In this document: in pieces, positions 43,970 through 54,066 of the stretch
Layout: each line of letters starts with the position of its first letter
Position numbering within the stretch: the stretch's first letter is position 1
Source of the DNA: Bradyrhizobium sp. CCGB01
GTDB lineage: Bacteria > Pseudomonadota > Alphaproteobacteria > Rhizobiales > Xanthobacteraceae
Assembly: GCF_024199795.1 (NCBI RefSeq)
Contig: NZ_JANADK010000001.1
Coordinates: forward strand, 8,308,001-8,372,000
DNA: 64,000 bases
Reading direction: 5' to 3'
Made by a program: the position numbers and the translations under genes
The notes under the pieces: model-generated
Told to the model about the DNA's origin: nothing
What the model saw: the letters and a program-made list of their open reading frames with translations, nothing else
Database searches by the model: none

Positions 43970-44686
43970 TTACTTCTTCTTGTCGCCGCCGGCGGGAGCC
44001 TTGGCAGCCGCTGCCGGAGCAGCAGCACCCGCAGCCGGAGCCGCAGCGCCAGCCGCCGGAGCAGCCGCAGCAGCGCCCGGAGCTGCAGCCGCAGCCGCGG
44101 CCTTCTGCTCTTCGGCGTAGCCGGACGGCGGCACGATGGTGACGAGGGTCGCGTCCTCGCGGGTCAGCGCCTTCACGCCGGTCGGGAGCTTGACGTCCGA
44201 CAGATGCAGCGAGTGACCGATTTCGAGCGAGCCGACGTCAGCCTCGATGTACTGCGGAATGCTCTCGACGCCGCATTCGAGCTCGATCGCGTGGGCGACG
44301 ATGTTGACGGTACCGCCGCGCTTCACACCCGGGGAGGTTTCCGACTTCACGACGTGCAAGGGAACGCTGATGCGGATGGTGGCACCTTCGCCGAGGCGCA
44401 TGAAATCCACATGGATCGGGAAGTCCTTGACCGGATCGAGGTGGTAGTCGCGCGGAATCACGCGGTGCTTCTTGCCCTCGAGATCGATGTCGACCAGCGT
44501 GGTCAGGAACCGGCCGGCGAGGATGCGCTGGCGCAGTTCGCGATCTTCAATCGAGATCGTGACGGGGGGCTGGTTGTTGCCATAGATCACTCCGGGCACT
44601 CGCCCGGCGCGACGCTCAGCCCGGGCGGCCCCCTTGCCGCTCTTCGGACGTGCGGTCGCCTTCAATTCCTTGACGGTCGTCGCCAT
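43970..44686 (-). CDS. rplY: 50S ribosomal protein L25 (CTC type)
   Basis: A 238-residue 5S rRNA-binding protein. From the start at 44686 (AAGGA ~8 bases upstream) it reads MATTVKELKATARPKSGKGA ARAERRAGRVPGVIYG, the L25 N-domain, followed by the TL5/CTC beta domain (VDFMRLGEGATIRISVPLHV; LECGVESIPQYIEADVGSLE). The last ~45 residues are an Ala/Pro/Gly repeat (units of AAAPAAGA) ending GGDKKK, longer than in many species and likely flexible. First gene of the rplY-pth-ychF unit. Confidence 0.95.
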   Translation of the reverse strand: MATTVKELKATARPKSGKGAARAERRAGRVPGVIYGNNQPPVTISIEDRELRQRILAGRFLTTLVDIDLEGKKHRVIPRDYHLDPVKDFPIHVDFMRLGEGATIRISVPLHVVKSETSPGVKRGGTVNIVAHAIELECGVESIPQYIEADVGSLEIGHSLHLSDVKLPTGVKALTREDATLVTIVPPSGYAEEQKAAAAAAAPGAAAAAPAAGAAAPAAGAAAPAAAAKAPAGGDKKK

Positions 44687-44845
44687 GTCGTTAAGTCCTT
44701 GTTTTTGCAAAAGTTAATGGGCCGCAGCGCGGCCCATGGTGCAGTTCGCAGCAAGCCTCCAGGGGTGCGGGGGCCGCGAACTGGCGGGCTTTTACCCGGA
44801 AGATGCGGAAATGACAAGGAGAATGGGCTGCCGGAAGCGGTTCCC

Positions 44846-44867
44846 ACCCTCCCCTTTAGGGGAGGGT
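44846..44867. terminator. perfect 10-bp hairpin after ubiK
   Basis: ACCCTCCCCT-TT-AGGGGAGGGT, a perfect 22-base palindrome seven bases past the ubiK stop (minus strand). No T-run follows, but the position suggests transcript ending or 3' protection. It resembles the core of type C elements. Confidence 0.45.
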
Positions 44868-44874
44868 AAGCGCC

Positions 44875-45126
44875 CTACCCGCCGAGCTTCGCCTCCAGCG
44901 CCGTGATCCGCGCCTTCAGCGCCTCGTTCTCCTCACGGGCGAGGCGGGCCATGTCCTTGACCGCCTCGAACTCCTCGCGCTTGACCAGGTCCATGTCGCG
45001 CAGGAATTTCTCGGCCTGGGTGCGCATCACGGTGTCGAACTCGCGCTTGACGCCCTGGGCGGCACCGGCGGCGTCGTTCATCAGGCGGCCGATCTCGTCG
45101 AAAAACCGGTTGTTGGTCTGGGTCAT
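44875..45126 (-). CDS. ubiK: UbiK-type accessory factor (BMFP family)
   Basis: An 83-residue coiled-coil protein: MTQTNNRFFDEIGRLMNDAA, GAAQGVKREFDTVMRTQAEK, DLVKREEFEAVKDMARLARE and ENEALKARITALEAKLGG, the BMFP pattern (V-x-R-E-E-F-x-x-x). Family members are trimeric coiled coils; in enterobacteria UbiK assists ubiquinone synthesis, and the Rhizobiales function is inferred. AGGAGA precedes the start. Divergent from the hydrolase at 45294; upstream in genomic order of lgt, a neighbour often seen with this family. Confidence 0.9.
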   Translation of the reverse strand: MTQTNNRFFDEIGRLMNDAAGAAQGVKREFDTVMRTQAEKFLRDMDLVKREEFEAVKDMARLAREENEALKARITALEAKLGG

Positions 45127-45293
45127 TTCGGTCTCCTGGCCGCGGCCGATAAACTTTGCGCGAACGCTCGGAAAGACAATGGCAATCCGGGCGGAGCGGT
45201 TCAAGAGCCGATCGGCGGTATCCTTGTCATGCCCCGGTTTCCTTGCAATCGTATTCAACGTCCCTGCATAACAAGAATCAGAAGGCGCAAGAG

Positions 45294-46025
45294 ATGATCG
45301 ATCAGCAGATCGCGATTCCCACCAAGGACGGCCACACCGCCACTTTCATCACCCATCCCGAGCGCGGCGGGCCGTTTCCGGTCATCCTGTTCTACATGGA
45401 TGCACCGGCGATCCGCGAGGAACTGCGCGACATGGCCCGCCGGCTCGCGACCTCGGGCTATTACGTAATGCTGCCGAACCTCTATTACCGCTCCGGCGTG
45501 ATGGAGCTCGGCGCGCTGCCGGCCGATCCGAACGCGCCGGAGCGCAAGCGCATGTTCGCCCTGATGGGCTCGCTCACGATCCCCATGATCATGGACGACA
45601 CGCGGGCGCTGCTCACCTATGCCGAAGGCCAGGCGGCTGCGAACACCAAAATCGTCGGTACCGTCGGCTACTGCATGAGCGGCCGCTACGCCGTCAACGC
45701 CGCCACGCATTTCCCCGATCGCGTCAAGGCCGCCGCCTCGGTCTACGGCACGCAGCTTGCGACGGATCAGGACGACAGCCCGCATCTCGCGGCAGCCAAG
45801 ACCAGGGCCGAGCTTTACTTCGCCTGCGCCGAGACCGACATCTACGCGCCTAACGAGATCATCGAGAAGGTCAAGCAGGGCATGAGCGGCGCGAAAGCCG
45901 AGGTCGAGATCTATCCCGGCACGCATCACGGCTTCGCCTTCCCCAAGCGTCCGGTCTATGACCGCGACGCCGCCGAACGGCATTGGGAGCGGCTGCTGGC
46001 GCTCTACCGCCGCAACCTCGTCTAG
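45294..46025 (+). CDS. dienelactone hydrolase family protein
   Basis: A 243-residue alpha/beta hydrolase with a cysteine nucleophile: Cys127 in [13 protein letters not shown] (G-x-C-x-G elbow), acid candidate in CAETDIYAP and His in [14 protein letters not shown]-terminal [20 protein letters not shown]. This is the classic DLH arrangement, though lactone substrates are not proven and the family hydrolyses a range of esters. It is 14 bp upstream of lgt and likely co-transcribed. Confidence 0.92.
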   Translation: MIDQQIAIPTKDGHTATFITHPERGGPFPVILFYMDAPAIREELRDMARRLATSGYYVMLPNLYYRSGVMELGALPADPNAPERKRMFALMGSLTIPMIMDDTRALLTYAEGQAAANTKIVGTVGYCMSGRYAVNAATHFPDRVKAAASVYGTQLATDQDDSPHLAAAKTRAELYFACAETDIYAPNEIIEKVKQGMSGAKAEVEIYPGTHHGFAFPKRPVYDRDAAERHWERLLALYRRNLV

Positions 46026-46039
46026 ACATAGAAGGCCTG

Positions 46040-46882
46040 ATGCCCTTTCTGCTCATCGATTTTCCATCGTTCAGTCCGATCGCGATCGAGATCGGACCGT
46101 TCGCGATCCGCTGGTACGCGCTCGGCTACATCTGCGGGATCACGTTCGGCTGGCTCTATGCGCGCGCCCTGATCAAGAACGACAGGCTGTGGGCCGGAAG
46201 CTCGCCGATCAGCCTGGTGCAGATCGACGACTTCATCTTGTGGGTGACGCTCGGCATCATCCTCGGTGGCCGCACCGGCTACGTGCTGTTCTACAATTTG
46301 CCCTTCTTCATCGAGCATCCGGCGGCCATCTTCAAACTGTGGGAAGGTGGCATGTCGTTCCACGGCGGCTTCCTCGGCTGCGTCGTGGCAGTGATGTGGT
46401 TCGCGCACAAGAACGGCATCTCGATCCTGTCGCTCGGCGACATCACCTGCGGCGTTGCGCCGATCGGGATTTTCCTGGTGCGGCTGACCAACTTCATCAA
46501 TGGCGAATTATGGGGCCGCGCCGCCGACCCCAGCCTGCCCTGGGCCATGGTGTTTCCGACCGGCGGTGACGTGCCGCGCCATCCGAGCCAGCTCTATGAA
46601 GCGGGCATGGAGGGCCTCCTGCTGTTCGCCGTGCTCGCCGTGATGATCCGCCTCGGCGCCTTGAAGCGGCCGGGCCTCATCCTCGGCAGCTTCATCCTGA
46701 TCTACGGCCTGACCCGGATCATCGGCGAGCATTTCCGCGAGCCGGACGTCCAGCTCGGCTACCTCTGGGGCGGGTTAACCATGGGCATGCTGTTGTCGAT
46801 CCCGATGCTTCTTGTCGGCCTCATACTTATTGTATTGGCTGTGCGGCGCGGTGCGCCGAAGCCCGCCGGGGCTATCAGTTAA
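46040..46882 (+). CDS. lgt: prolipoprotein diacylglyceryl transferase
   Basis: A 280-residue inner-membrane enzyme that moves a diacylglyceryl group from phosphatidylglycerol to the lipobox cysteine, the first step of lipoprotein maturation. About seven helices; [19 protein letters not shown] at the N-terminus, [12 protein letters not shown] (catalytic-region His), and [13 protein letters not shown], the Lgt signature. GAAGGCC precedes the start. It lies in the lgt-MidA-pgeF order common in Alphaproteobacteria. Confidence 0.97.
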   Translation: MPFLLIDFPSFSPIAIEIGPFAIRWYALGYICGITFGWLYARALIKNDRLWAGSSPISLVQIDDFILWVTLGIILGGRTGYVLFYNLPFFIEHPAAIFKLWEGGMSFHGGFLGCVVAVMWFAHKNGISILSLGDITCGVAPIGIFLVRLTNFINGELWGRAADPSLPWAMVFPTGGDVPRHPSQLYEAGMEGLLLFAVLAVMIRLGALKRPGLILGSFILIYGLTRIIGEHFREPDVQLGYLWGGLTMGMLLSIPMLLVGLILIVLAVRRGAPKPAGAIS

Positions 46883-46902
46883 TCCTTTCGAGAAGACAGG
46901 CC

Positions 46903-48021
46903 GTGACCGACGCGACGCTACTCAACGAGATCAAGGCGCTGATCAAATCCTCAGGCCCGATGCCGGTCTGGCGGTACATGGAACTGTGCCTGATGCATCC
47001 GCGCTATGGCTATTACGTCTCGCGCGATCCGCTCGGGCGTGAAGGCGACTTCACCACCGCGCCCGAAGTCAGCCAGATGTTCGGCGAGCTGCTGGGCCTG
47101 TGGACCGCCTCGGTGTGGAAGCAGATGGGCTCGCCGCAATTCCTGCGGTTGATCGAGCTCGGCCCGGGCCGCGGCACCATGATGGCGGATGCACTGCGCG
47201 CACTGCGCGTGCTGCCGCCGCTGTATCAGGCGCTTCAGATCCACATGGTCGAGGTCAACCCGGTGCTGCGCGACCGGCAGAGTGCGACGCTGTCGGCCGT
47301 GCGCAACATCGCCTGGCACGACAGCATCGACGACGTGCCGGAAGGTCCGAGCATCATCCTCGCCAACGAATATTTCGACGTGCTGCCGATCCACCAGATG
47401 GTGAAGCGCGAGCACGGCTGGCACGAGCGCGTGATCGAGATCGATCCCAACGGCAAGCTTCAGTTCGGCGCGGCCGCCGAGCCGACGCCGCGCTTCGACG
47501 TGCTGCTGCCGCCTTTGGTGCGCGCCGCGCCCGTCGGCGCTGTGTTCGAATGGCGGCCCGACGGCGAGATCATGAAGCTCGCGACGCGCGTGCGCGACCA
47601 GGACGGCGCGGCGCTGATCATCGATTACGGCCATCTGCGCAGCGATGCCGGCGACACCTTCCAGGCGATCGCGCGCCACAGCTTCACCGATCCCCTGAAG
47701 GCGCCGGGCCAGGCCGACGTCACCGCCCATGTCGACTTCCAGGCACTCGCGCGTGCTGCGGAAGATGTCGGCGCGCGCGTGCACGGCCCGGTGACACAGG
47801 GTGATTTCCTCAAGCGCGTCGGCATCGACACCCGCGCGGCCGCCCTGATGCAGAAGGCGACGCCGGAGATTGCCACCGACATTTCGGTCGCACTCAAACG
47901 CCTGACGGATACGGGACGCAGCGGCATGGGATCGATGTTCAAGGTGCTCGGCATCTCCGAGCCGCGGCTGTCAGGCCTTGCCGGCCTCAGCGATCTCGAA
48001 CGGGCCGGAGACGCCTCATGA
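46903..48021 (+). CDS. SAM-dependent methyltransferase, NDUFAF7/MidA family
   Basis: A 372-residue class I methyltransferase starting at a GTG. DFTTAPEVSQMFGELLGLWT and the SAM loop LIELGPGRGTMMADALRALR identify the COG1565/NDUFAF7 family; ILANEYFDVLPIHQMVKREH and LIIDYGHLRSDAGDTFQAI follow. The mitochondrial counterpart methylates an arginine of complex I subunit NDUFS2, so a role in NADH dehydrogenase assembly is plausible but inferred. Its stop overlaps the pgeF start (ATGA). Confidence 0.93.
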   Translation: MTDATLLNEIKALIKSSGPMPVWRYMELCLMHPRYGYYVSRDPLGREGDFTTAPEVSQMFGELLGLWTASVWKQMGSPQFLRLIELGPGRGTMMADALRALRVLPPLYQALQIHMVEVNPVLRDRQSATLSAVRNIAWHDSIDDVPEGPSIILANEYFDVLPIHQMVKREHGWHERVIEIDPNGKLQFGAAAEPTPRFDVLLPPLVRAAPVGAVFEWRPDGEIMKLATRVRDQDGAALIIDYGHLRSDAGDTFQAIARHSFTDPLKAPGQADVTAHVDFQALARAAEDVGARVHGPVTQGDFLKRVGIDTRAAALMQKATPEIATDISVALKRLTDTGRSGMGSMFKVLGISEPRLSGLAGLSDLERAGDAS

Positions 48022-48785
48022 CGCTTGCTTCGTCACTGCTGTCGGCCGTGCCCGGCCTGCGCCATGCCTTCTTCACCCGCGAGGGCGGCGTCTCCAACGG
48101 AATCTATTCCGCGCTGAACGGCGGGCTCGGCTCCAACGACGATCAGACCCTCGTCGCGGAGAACCGCCGCCGCATGGCCGAGCATGTCGGCGTCGCCCCG
48201 GAACGTTTCCTCAGCCTGCACCAGATCCATTCGCCCGACGTGCGCGTCGCCGAGGCGCCGTGGCCGAGCGGGCCACGGCCGAAGGGCGATGCGCTGGTGA
48301 CGAAGACGCCCGGCATCGCGCTCGGCGTCTCCACCGCCGATTGCGGACCGGTGCTGTTCGTCGACCCCCATGCGCGCGTGATCGGTGGCGCACATGCCGG
48401 CTGGAAGGGCGCGCTCTCGGGCGTGCTGGAGTCCACGATTCTAGCGATGGAGCAGCTCGGCGCCACGCGCAGCGGCATCATCGCGGCGATCGGCCCCTTG
48501 ATCCGCCAGGACAGCTACGAGGTCGGCAACGAGTTCGTGGCGCGTTTCATCGAGACGGACGCGGACAACGCCGTGTTCTTCGTTCCGTCGGTGCGCGAAG
48601 GACACGCGATGTTCGACCTCGCCGGCTTCATCCGGAAGCGTCTGGAAGCCGCGGGCATCCTGATGATCGACGATCTCGGTCTGGACACCTACGCCGACGA
48701 GCGCTTCTTCAGCTATCGCCGCTCGGTGCATCGCAAGGAGCCGGATTACGGCCGCCACATTCACGCAATCGCGCTCGAAGCGTGA
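48018..48785 (+). CDS. pgeF: peptidoglycan editing factor / laccase-domain protein
   Basis: A 255-residue YfiH/DUF152 protein. SLHQIHSPDVRVAE, STADCGPVLFVD and GGAHAGWKGALSGVLESTI supply the His-Cys-His zinc site of the family; IGPLIRQDSYEVGNEF and the C-terminal FFSYRRSVHRKEPDYGRHIH are standard. In E. coli PgeF clears UDP-MurNAc-dipeptide carrying Ser at position 1; homologues also show purine nucleoside hydrolysis. Translationally coupled to the upstream methyltransferase. Confidence 0.95.
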   Translation: MTLASSLLSAVPGLRHAFFTREGGVSNGIYSALNGGLGSNDDQTLVAENRRRMAEHVGVAPERFLSLHQIHSPDVRVAEAPWPSGPRPKGDALVTKTPGIALGVSTADCGPVLFVDPHARVIGGAHAGWKGALSGVLESTILAMEQLGATRSGIIAAIGPLIRQDSYEVGNEFVARFIETDADNAVFFVPSVREGHAMFDLAGFIRKRLEAAGILMIDDLGLDTYADERFFSYRRSVHRKEPDYGRHIHAIALEA

Positions 48786-48863
48786 ACACACGGGCAACGT
48801 CGTCTCATTCCGGGGCGACGCCCGGACGCGATGACAGTGGCCTGTGGCGCCCCCGCCCTAGAC

Positions 48864-48879
48864 GTTAATGCATTTTAAC
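48864..48879. promoter_or_regulatory. inverted repeat before lipoprotein gene
   Basis: GTTAA-TGCATT-TTAAC, 5-bp perfect arms 20 bp upstream of the ATG at 48899, in a short A/T-rich island. TTAA spacing is six rather than the seven of CtrA sites, so a regulator cannot be named. Could be operator or promoter. Confidence 0.3.
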
Positions 48880-48898
48880 GATATCGCTGCCCTCCATA

Positions 48899-49501
48899 AT
48901 GAGGGAAGCGTCATCCATCTTGCGCCGCGCGGGCTCGTGTCTGCTGGCGGTCATGCTGCTGGCGGCGGCGACCGCGCTTGGCGGCTGCGGTGCCGCCAAC
49001 TCCTATGCGATGGCGCCAAGTGCCGGCTCCGGGGCGACGGTTGCCTTTGAATCGATCGACGGGCCGCCGCCGCAGGTATTCGACCGCATGGTCGGCGTGC
49101 TCGACAGCGAATCCAAGCTGCGCAGCCTGTCCGTGGTCTCCCGCGAGGGCTCGGCCGCCTACCGCGTGCGCAGCTACCTCTCCGCCCAGGTCGTGCGCGG
49201 CAAGACCGTGATCGCCTGGGTCTGGGACGTCTACGACGCCAACCAGCAGCGGGCATTGCGCCTCTCTGGCGAGGAACTGACCGCCGCCAAGGGCGGCCGC
49301 GATCCCTGGTCGGCCGCCGACGACCTCGTGCTGCGGAAGATCGCCCAGGCCGGATTCAGCGGACTTTCCAACATGATCAACGGAACGCCGGACACGCCGG
49401 GCACTGTTCCCGGCTTGCGGGGACCGGCGGTTGCCAGTGTGATCCCGGAGGCTCCGGCGGCCGAGATGCCAGCCACGGCGCTCGGCTATGCCGAGCGATA
49501 A
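48899..49501 (+). CDS. lipoprotein of unknown function
   Basis: A 200-residue protein with a type II signal: basic N-terminus REASSILRRAG, hydrophobic SCLLAVMLLAAATA and lipobox LGGC, then GAANSYAMAPSAGSGATVAF. The mature part has one globular region (FDRMVGVLDSESKLRSLSVV, SYLSAQVVRGKTVIAWVWDV, DDLVLRKIAQAGFSGLSNM) and a Pro/Ala-rich C-terminus. Similar lipoproteins occur across Bradyrhizobiaceae without names. Directly downstream of the lgt-pgeF group, although probably separately transcribed. Confidence 0.8.
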   Translation: MREASSILRRAGSCLLAVMLLAAATALGGCGAANSYAMAPSAGSGATVAFESIDGPPPQVFDRMVGVLDSESKLRSLSVVSREGSAAYRVRSYLSAQVVRGKTVIAWVWDVYDANQQRALRLSGEELTAAKGGRDPWSAADDLVLRKIAQAGFSGLSNMINGTPDTPGTVPGLRGPAVASVIPEAPAAEMPATALGYAER

Positions 49502-49705
49502 CCCCCGCTAAACCACGGCCCCAGAATTCCAGAACTCGCGGCCAAGCCGTTGGCCCGACTCAGGATTTTCGAAGGGAAAACGTAGCATCCCGGGTTGCCA
49601 TTGCGGCCTCCGGCCTGATATTTCCTCGCCCGTCGTAACCGTGCTTCCAGTGGGTATTTTCTGATGTTGAACGTCGTATCCAGCAAAGCGCGGGAGGAAG
49701 CGTCT

Positions 49706-50659
<954 letters not shown>

Positions 50660-50682
50660 TTTTTTCGACCCCGGAAGGTCTC

Positions 50683-50768
50683 GTAGGGTGGGCAAAGGCG
50701 CAAAGCGCCGTGCCCACCTTTCTTTTTTATAAGAAGACGGTGGGCACGCTGGCGCTTTACCCACCCGC
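50683..50768. repeat. palindromic intergenic element, type B
   Basis: GTAGGGTGGGCAAAGGCGCA then AAGCGCCGTGCCCACC, a T-rich centre TTTCTTTTTTATAAGAAGA, and GGTGGGCACGCTGGCGCTTT then ACCCACCC. Third full copy of the type B family. Between prs and the metallopeptidase gene. Confidence 0.8.
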
Positions 50769-50880
50769 CATCGCGCGCTCTGACGCGCTGCAGCACGCCT
50801 CGCAGCCCCACCGGGTTGTTGCGGGCTCCCGCCCATGACATCCTTCGGATTCCGAGTCATCTCTGCCCTCTGGATACCCG

Positions 50881-51909
50881 ATGCCACGCCGGAAATTTGC
50901 TTGGGAAAAGCTGTCAGATGATGCGTTGCTCAAGCAACGTCTCTCCAGCCTGAAGGTTACGGTCGAAGGCACCTGGCTTGAGGACTGCGTCGCGACGCTT
51001 CACGAGGAGATGGAAGAGCGAGGCATCCGGCTGCGGCCGCATACATGGATTTCGAGCGAGTGGTTCAGTCCGGGAGACGTGCCCGGCATCGCCATCCCCT
51101 TCTATCTCGCCCATCCCCGCCTGATGAAGCTCGAGAAGAAGATGATGTTCGACGTCGAGGGCGGAACTTGGCGCGAGTGCATGGCCATCCTTCGTCACGA
51201 GGCGGGCCATGCCATTCAGCACGGCTTTCAGTTGCAGCGGCGCCGGCGCTGGCAACAATTGTTCGGGCCGTCGTCGAAACATTACCCGCGCTACTACCGG
51301 CCCAATCCGGCGAGCAGGCGCTACGTCCAGCACCTCCGGCTCTGGTACGCACAGAGCCATCCTGACGAAGACTTTGCCGAGACATTTGCGGTGTGGCTGC
51401 GGCCGCGTTCAAACTGGCGCACGCGATACGCCGGATGGCCCGCGCTGAAGAAACTCGAATATGTCGACGAGCTCATGGGTGAGATCGCGGGAGAGCGACC
51501 GCTAATCACGACGCGAGAGCGTGTCGATCCACTGAGCAGGCTCAGCCAGACGCTTGAAGACCATTACAAGAAGAAGCAGGAATTCTACGCGTTCACGCCA
51601 CCGAAAACTTACGACCGCGACCTCTCCCGGCTGTTTTCGGCCGATCCACGGCATCACCGGTCAAGGCCGGCCGCGGCCCTGATCCGGCGCCACCGCGCCC
51701 AGATCAGGCAGCTGGTCGCGCGATGGACCGGCGAAAACCAGCTCACGCTCGATGCGGTGCTCGACGACATGATCTCCCGCTGCCGCGAGCTCGATCTGCG
51801 TGCCGTCGGCCCCGAACAGAAGCTCGTTCTCGATTTCACCGTCCTCGTGACCGCCAAGACGATGCACGCGCTGTTTGGCCCGTCTCGGCGCAAATGGATC
51901 GCGCTATGA
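50881..51909 (+). CDS. putative zinc metallopeptidase, partner of ATP-grasp
   Basis: A 342-residue cytoplasmic protein with a gluzincin-like site: His106-Glu107-x2-His110 in ILRHEAGHAIQHGF and a downstream DEDFAETFAVWL motif whose Glu167 is the likely third zinc ligand. N-terminal part is mixed alpha/beta (VTVEGTWLEDCVATLHEEME; GIAIPFYLAHPRLMKLEKKM); the C-terminal ~140 residues are helical and basic (RPAAALIRRHRAQIRQLVAR). No signal peptide. Its stop overlaps the next start (ATGA), so it is strictly coupled to an ATP-grasp ligase. Not a named family to me; could process or trim a peptide made by its partner. Confidence 0.75.
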   Translation: MPRRKFAWEKLSDDALLKQRLSSLKVTVEGTWLEDCVATLHEEMEERGIRLRPHTWISSEWFSPGDVPGIAIPFYLAHPRLMKLEKKMMFDVEGGTWRECMAILRHEAGHAIQHGFQLQRRRRWQQLFGPSSKHYPRYYRPNPASRRYVQHLRLWYAQSHPDEDFAETFAVWLRPRSNWRTRYAGWPALKKLEYVDELMGEIAGERPLITTRERVDPLSRLSQTLEDHYKKKQEFYAFTPPKTYDRDLSRLFSADPRHHRSRPAAALIRRHRAQIRQLVARWTGENQLTLDAVLDDMISRCRELDLRAVGPEQKLVLDFTVLVTAKTMHALFGPSRRKWIAL

Positions 51910-52940
51910 GACGACTCCGCATTCTCGTGCTGATGCATCCGGACTTCCTGCCTCCGGACTCCTCCGACGGCTACACACCGCAGGAGATCAACAACTGGAA
52001 AACGGAGTACGACGTCGTCAGCACCTTGCGCGCGGCCGGCCATGAGGTCCGCCCGCTCGGCGCGCAGGAGGAGATCAGGCCGGTCCGCGAAGCGATCGAG
52101 GAGTTCAAGCCGCACGTGGTCTTCACGCTGCTGGAGGAATTCCACAACAACGTCGCCTACGACCAGCACATCGCCAGCTACCTCGAGCTGATGAAGGTGC
52201 CTTACACCGGATGCAATCCGCGCGGCCTGATCCTCGCGCGCGGCAAGGATCTGTCGAAGACGCTGGTGCATCACCGCCGCATCGCAGTTCCGGCCTTCGC
52301 CGTTTTCCCGATGCGACGCAAGGTCAAGCGGCCGAAGCATCTTGCGCTGCCGCTGATCGTCAAGAGCCTCAACATGGATGGATCTGCCGGCATTTCCAAA
52401 GCCTCCATCGTCGATGCCGACGAAAAGCTCGCGGAGCGCGTCGCCTTCATCCACGAACGCAGCGAGACCGCCGCCATCGCCGAGCAATTCATCGAGGGAC
52501 GGGAGCTCTATGTCGGCGTGCTCGGCAACAACAGGCTGCGCGTGCTGCCGGTGTGGGAATTGAAGTTCGGCAGCATGGGCGGTCGCAGGTCACGCCACAT
52601 CGCGACCGAAAAGGCCAAGCACGACACCGACTATCAGGAGAAGGTCGGCATCGTCGACGGGCCGGCGAAGGATCTCGCGCCCGAAGTCACTGCGCGCATC
52701 CAGCGGGCCGCGAAACGCATCTACCAGGCACTTGGCCTCGACGGCTATGCGCGCATCGATTTTCGCCTCGCTGCCGACGGCACGCCGTATTTCATCGAAG
52801 CCAATCCCAATCCCGAGATCGCCAAGAGCCAGGAATTCGCCACGGCGGCCCAGCATGCCGGGCTCAAGTACCCGGATCTCCTGCAGCGTATCCTGATGCT
52901 CGGGATCAGCCGGGCCAAGGCGGGCGTGTCGCTGGGTTGA
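51906..52940 (+). CDS. ATP-grasp ligase, D-Ala-D-Ala ligase-like
   Basis: A 344-residue cytoplasmic ligase. N-terminal pre-ATP-grasp domain (RILVLMHPDFLPPDSSDGYT), then VVFTLLEEFHNNVAYDQHIA and YTGCNPRGLILARGKDLSKT, the lysine entering the ATP site; LPLIVKSLNMDGSAGISKAS (glycine-rich cover loop), AEQFIEGRELYVGVLGNN, and the Mg site GYARIDFRLAADGTPYFIEA then NPNPEIA. It should activate a carboxylate as acyl phosphate for joining to an amine, but is not Ddl itself: the N-domain and E-x-x-H-N segment differ and no cell-wall genes adjoin. Coupled by 4 bp to the metallopeptidase. Confidence 0.85.
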   Translation: MRRLRILVLMHPDFLPPDSSDGYTPQEINNWKTEYDVVSTLRAAGHEVRPLGAQEEIRPVREAIEEFKPHVVFTLLEEFHNNVAYDQHIASYLELMKVPYTGCNPRGLILARGKDLSKTLVHHRRIAVPAFAVFPMRRKVKRPKHLALPLIVKSLNMDGSAGISKASIVDADEKLAERVAFIHERSETAAIAEQFIEGRELYVGVLGNNRLRVLPVWELKFGSMGGRRSRHIATEKAKHDTDYQEKVGIVDGPAKDLAPEVTARIQRAAKRIYQALGLDGYARIDFRLAADGTPYFIEANPNPEIAKSQEFATAAQHAGLKYPDLLQRILMLGISRAKAGVSLG

Positions 52941-52948
52941 GACCGAAT

Positions 52949-54034
52949 TCAGCCAAAGCTCGGCAACACGACGTCCTGCAAGAGCGCGATCAATACGGCG
53001 GCCTGCTCCTGCCCCGATCGCCCATAATTTCCGCAGTGGATCACGAAGGTGAGATCACGCGCCGGAATCACGTACAGATATTGGCCGCCCCAACCGATGC
53101 CGCAGAACCAATGCAGCGGTTGCGCAGTGGCGAAATCGCCCATGTACCATTGATAGCCGTAATTGCGACCAACCCGGGTCTGGACAACAGGCGTGGTCAC
53201 GCGCTTCACCCAGTCGGCCGGAACGATGGACTTTCCATTCCAAGCGCCATTCGCCAGCATGAGCTGTCCGATCTTCACGAGATCGCGTGGCAGGAGACGC
53301 GCGCCTGACGCCGCGCGAGGTTCACCGTCACGGCCAACGCTCCAGCCGGACGGGCCGAAACCCAGGGAATCGAACAGCACACGGCGGCAATAAGCCGGCA
53401 GGGCTTCGCCGGTACCCTTGGCGATGAGGCGGCCGAGCAGCGCAGTGGCGCCGCCGCAATAGGTCCATTTCACGCCGGGCTCGCCGGCGATCGGGCGCTC
53501 GAGGATGAAGCGGTAACGATCCGGCGCGGCTTCCATCGCCATCTCGCTGTTACGCGGATCGCCATAGGGAATGGTGAGCTCGTCCCATTCGAAGCCGAGC
53601 GTCATCGACAGCACATGATGGATCGTGAGCTTGTCGCGGCCGGGCTGCGCGGCGAGATCGTCATATTCAGGGAATTGCGCATAGAGCTTCGCGTCCGGCG
53701 GCGGCACCTTGCCTTCAGCAAGCGCAACCCCATAGGCGAGACCGACGACGCTCTTCGAGACCGAGCGCAGATCGTGCAGCACATCAGGACCGAACACGAC
53801 GTGGCCGAGCAGCCGGTCCCAGCCCTGGTCTTCGCCCTCCCCGTAATGCTCGAACACCAGCTTGCCTCCCTGGCTCACCAGGAACGCATGCAGACCGGGC
53901 AACTTTCCGGCCTGCTGGAGCCCGGTGAAACGTGCGGCGACATCGGCCGACGCAGCAACGGCAGGCATGGTCCATGGGAGAGCCGCGCTCGCGCAAAAGC
54001 CGGCCAGCAGATGACGACGGTTGAGATAGGCCAT
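52949..54034 (-). CDS. Tat-exported serine hydrolase (class C beta-lactamase fold)
   Basis: A 361-residue protein with a twin-arginine-like signal (NRRHLLAGFCASAALPWTMP AVA). Catalytic S-x-x-K is Ser91-Val-Ser-Lys94 in DLRSVSKSVVGLAYGVALAE; the tyrosine is in KWTYCGGATALLGRLIAKG, where the usual Y-x-N reads Y-C-G, and WGGQYLYVIPARDL is near the third motif. The family covers esterases, D-aminopeptidases and penicillin-binding-like enzymes; antibiotic hydrolysis is not implied. Start follows GGAGGAA. Divergent from the PadR operon across a shared 97-bp promoter region. Confidence 0.88.
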   Translation of the reverse strand: MAYLNRRHLLAGFCASAALPWTMPAVAASADVAARFTGLQQAGKLPGLHAFLVSQGGKLVFEHYGEGEDQGWDRLLGHVVFGPDVLHDLRSVSKSVVGLAYGVALAEGKVPPPDAKLYAQFPEYDDLAAQPGRDKLTIHHVLSMTLGFEWDELTIPYGDPRNSEMAMEAAPDRYRFILERPIAGEPGVKWTYCGGATALLGRLIAKGTGEALPAYCRRVLFDSLGFGPSGWSVGRDGEPRAASGARLLPRDLVKIGQLMLANGAWNGKSIVPADWVKRVTTPVVQTRVGRNYGYQWYMGDFATAQPLHWFCGIGWGGQYLYVIPARDLTFVIHCGNYGRSGQEQAAVLIALLQDVVLPSFG

Positions 54035-54066
54035 GGCTCATTTCCTCCGGAATTAGGTATTCACAG

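Noticed and set aside
45156..45293. N-terminal extension of the dienelactone hydrolase (46 codons)
   Set aside because: The extension has no family similarity and runs antisense over the ubiK promoter; ATG 45294 starts exactly at the family domain.
52949..54034. Beta-lactamase (antibiotic resistance) interpretation of the serine hydrolase
   Set aside because: Only the generic SxxK fold signature is present and the Y-x-N motif is altered to Y-C-G. The family is mostly esterases and peptidases.
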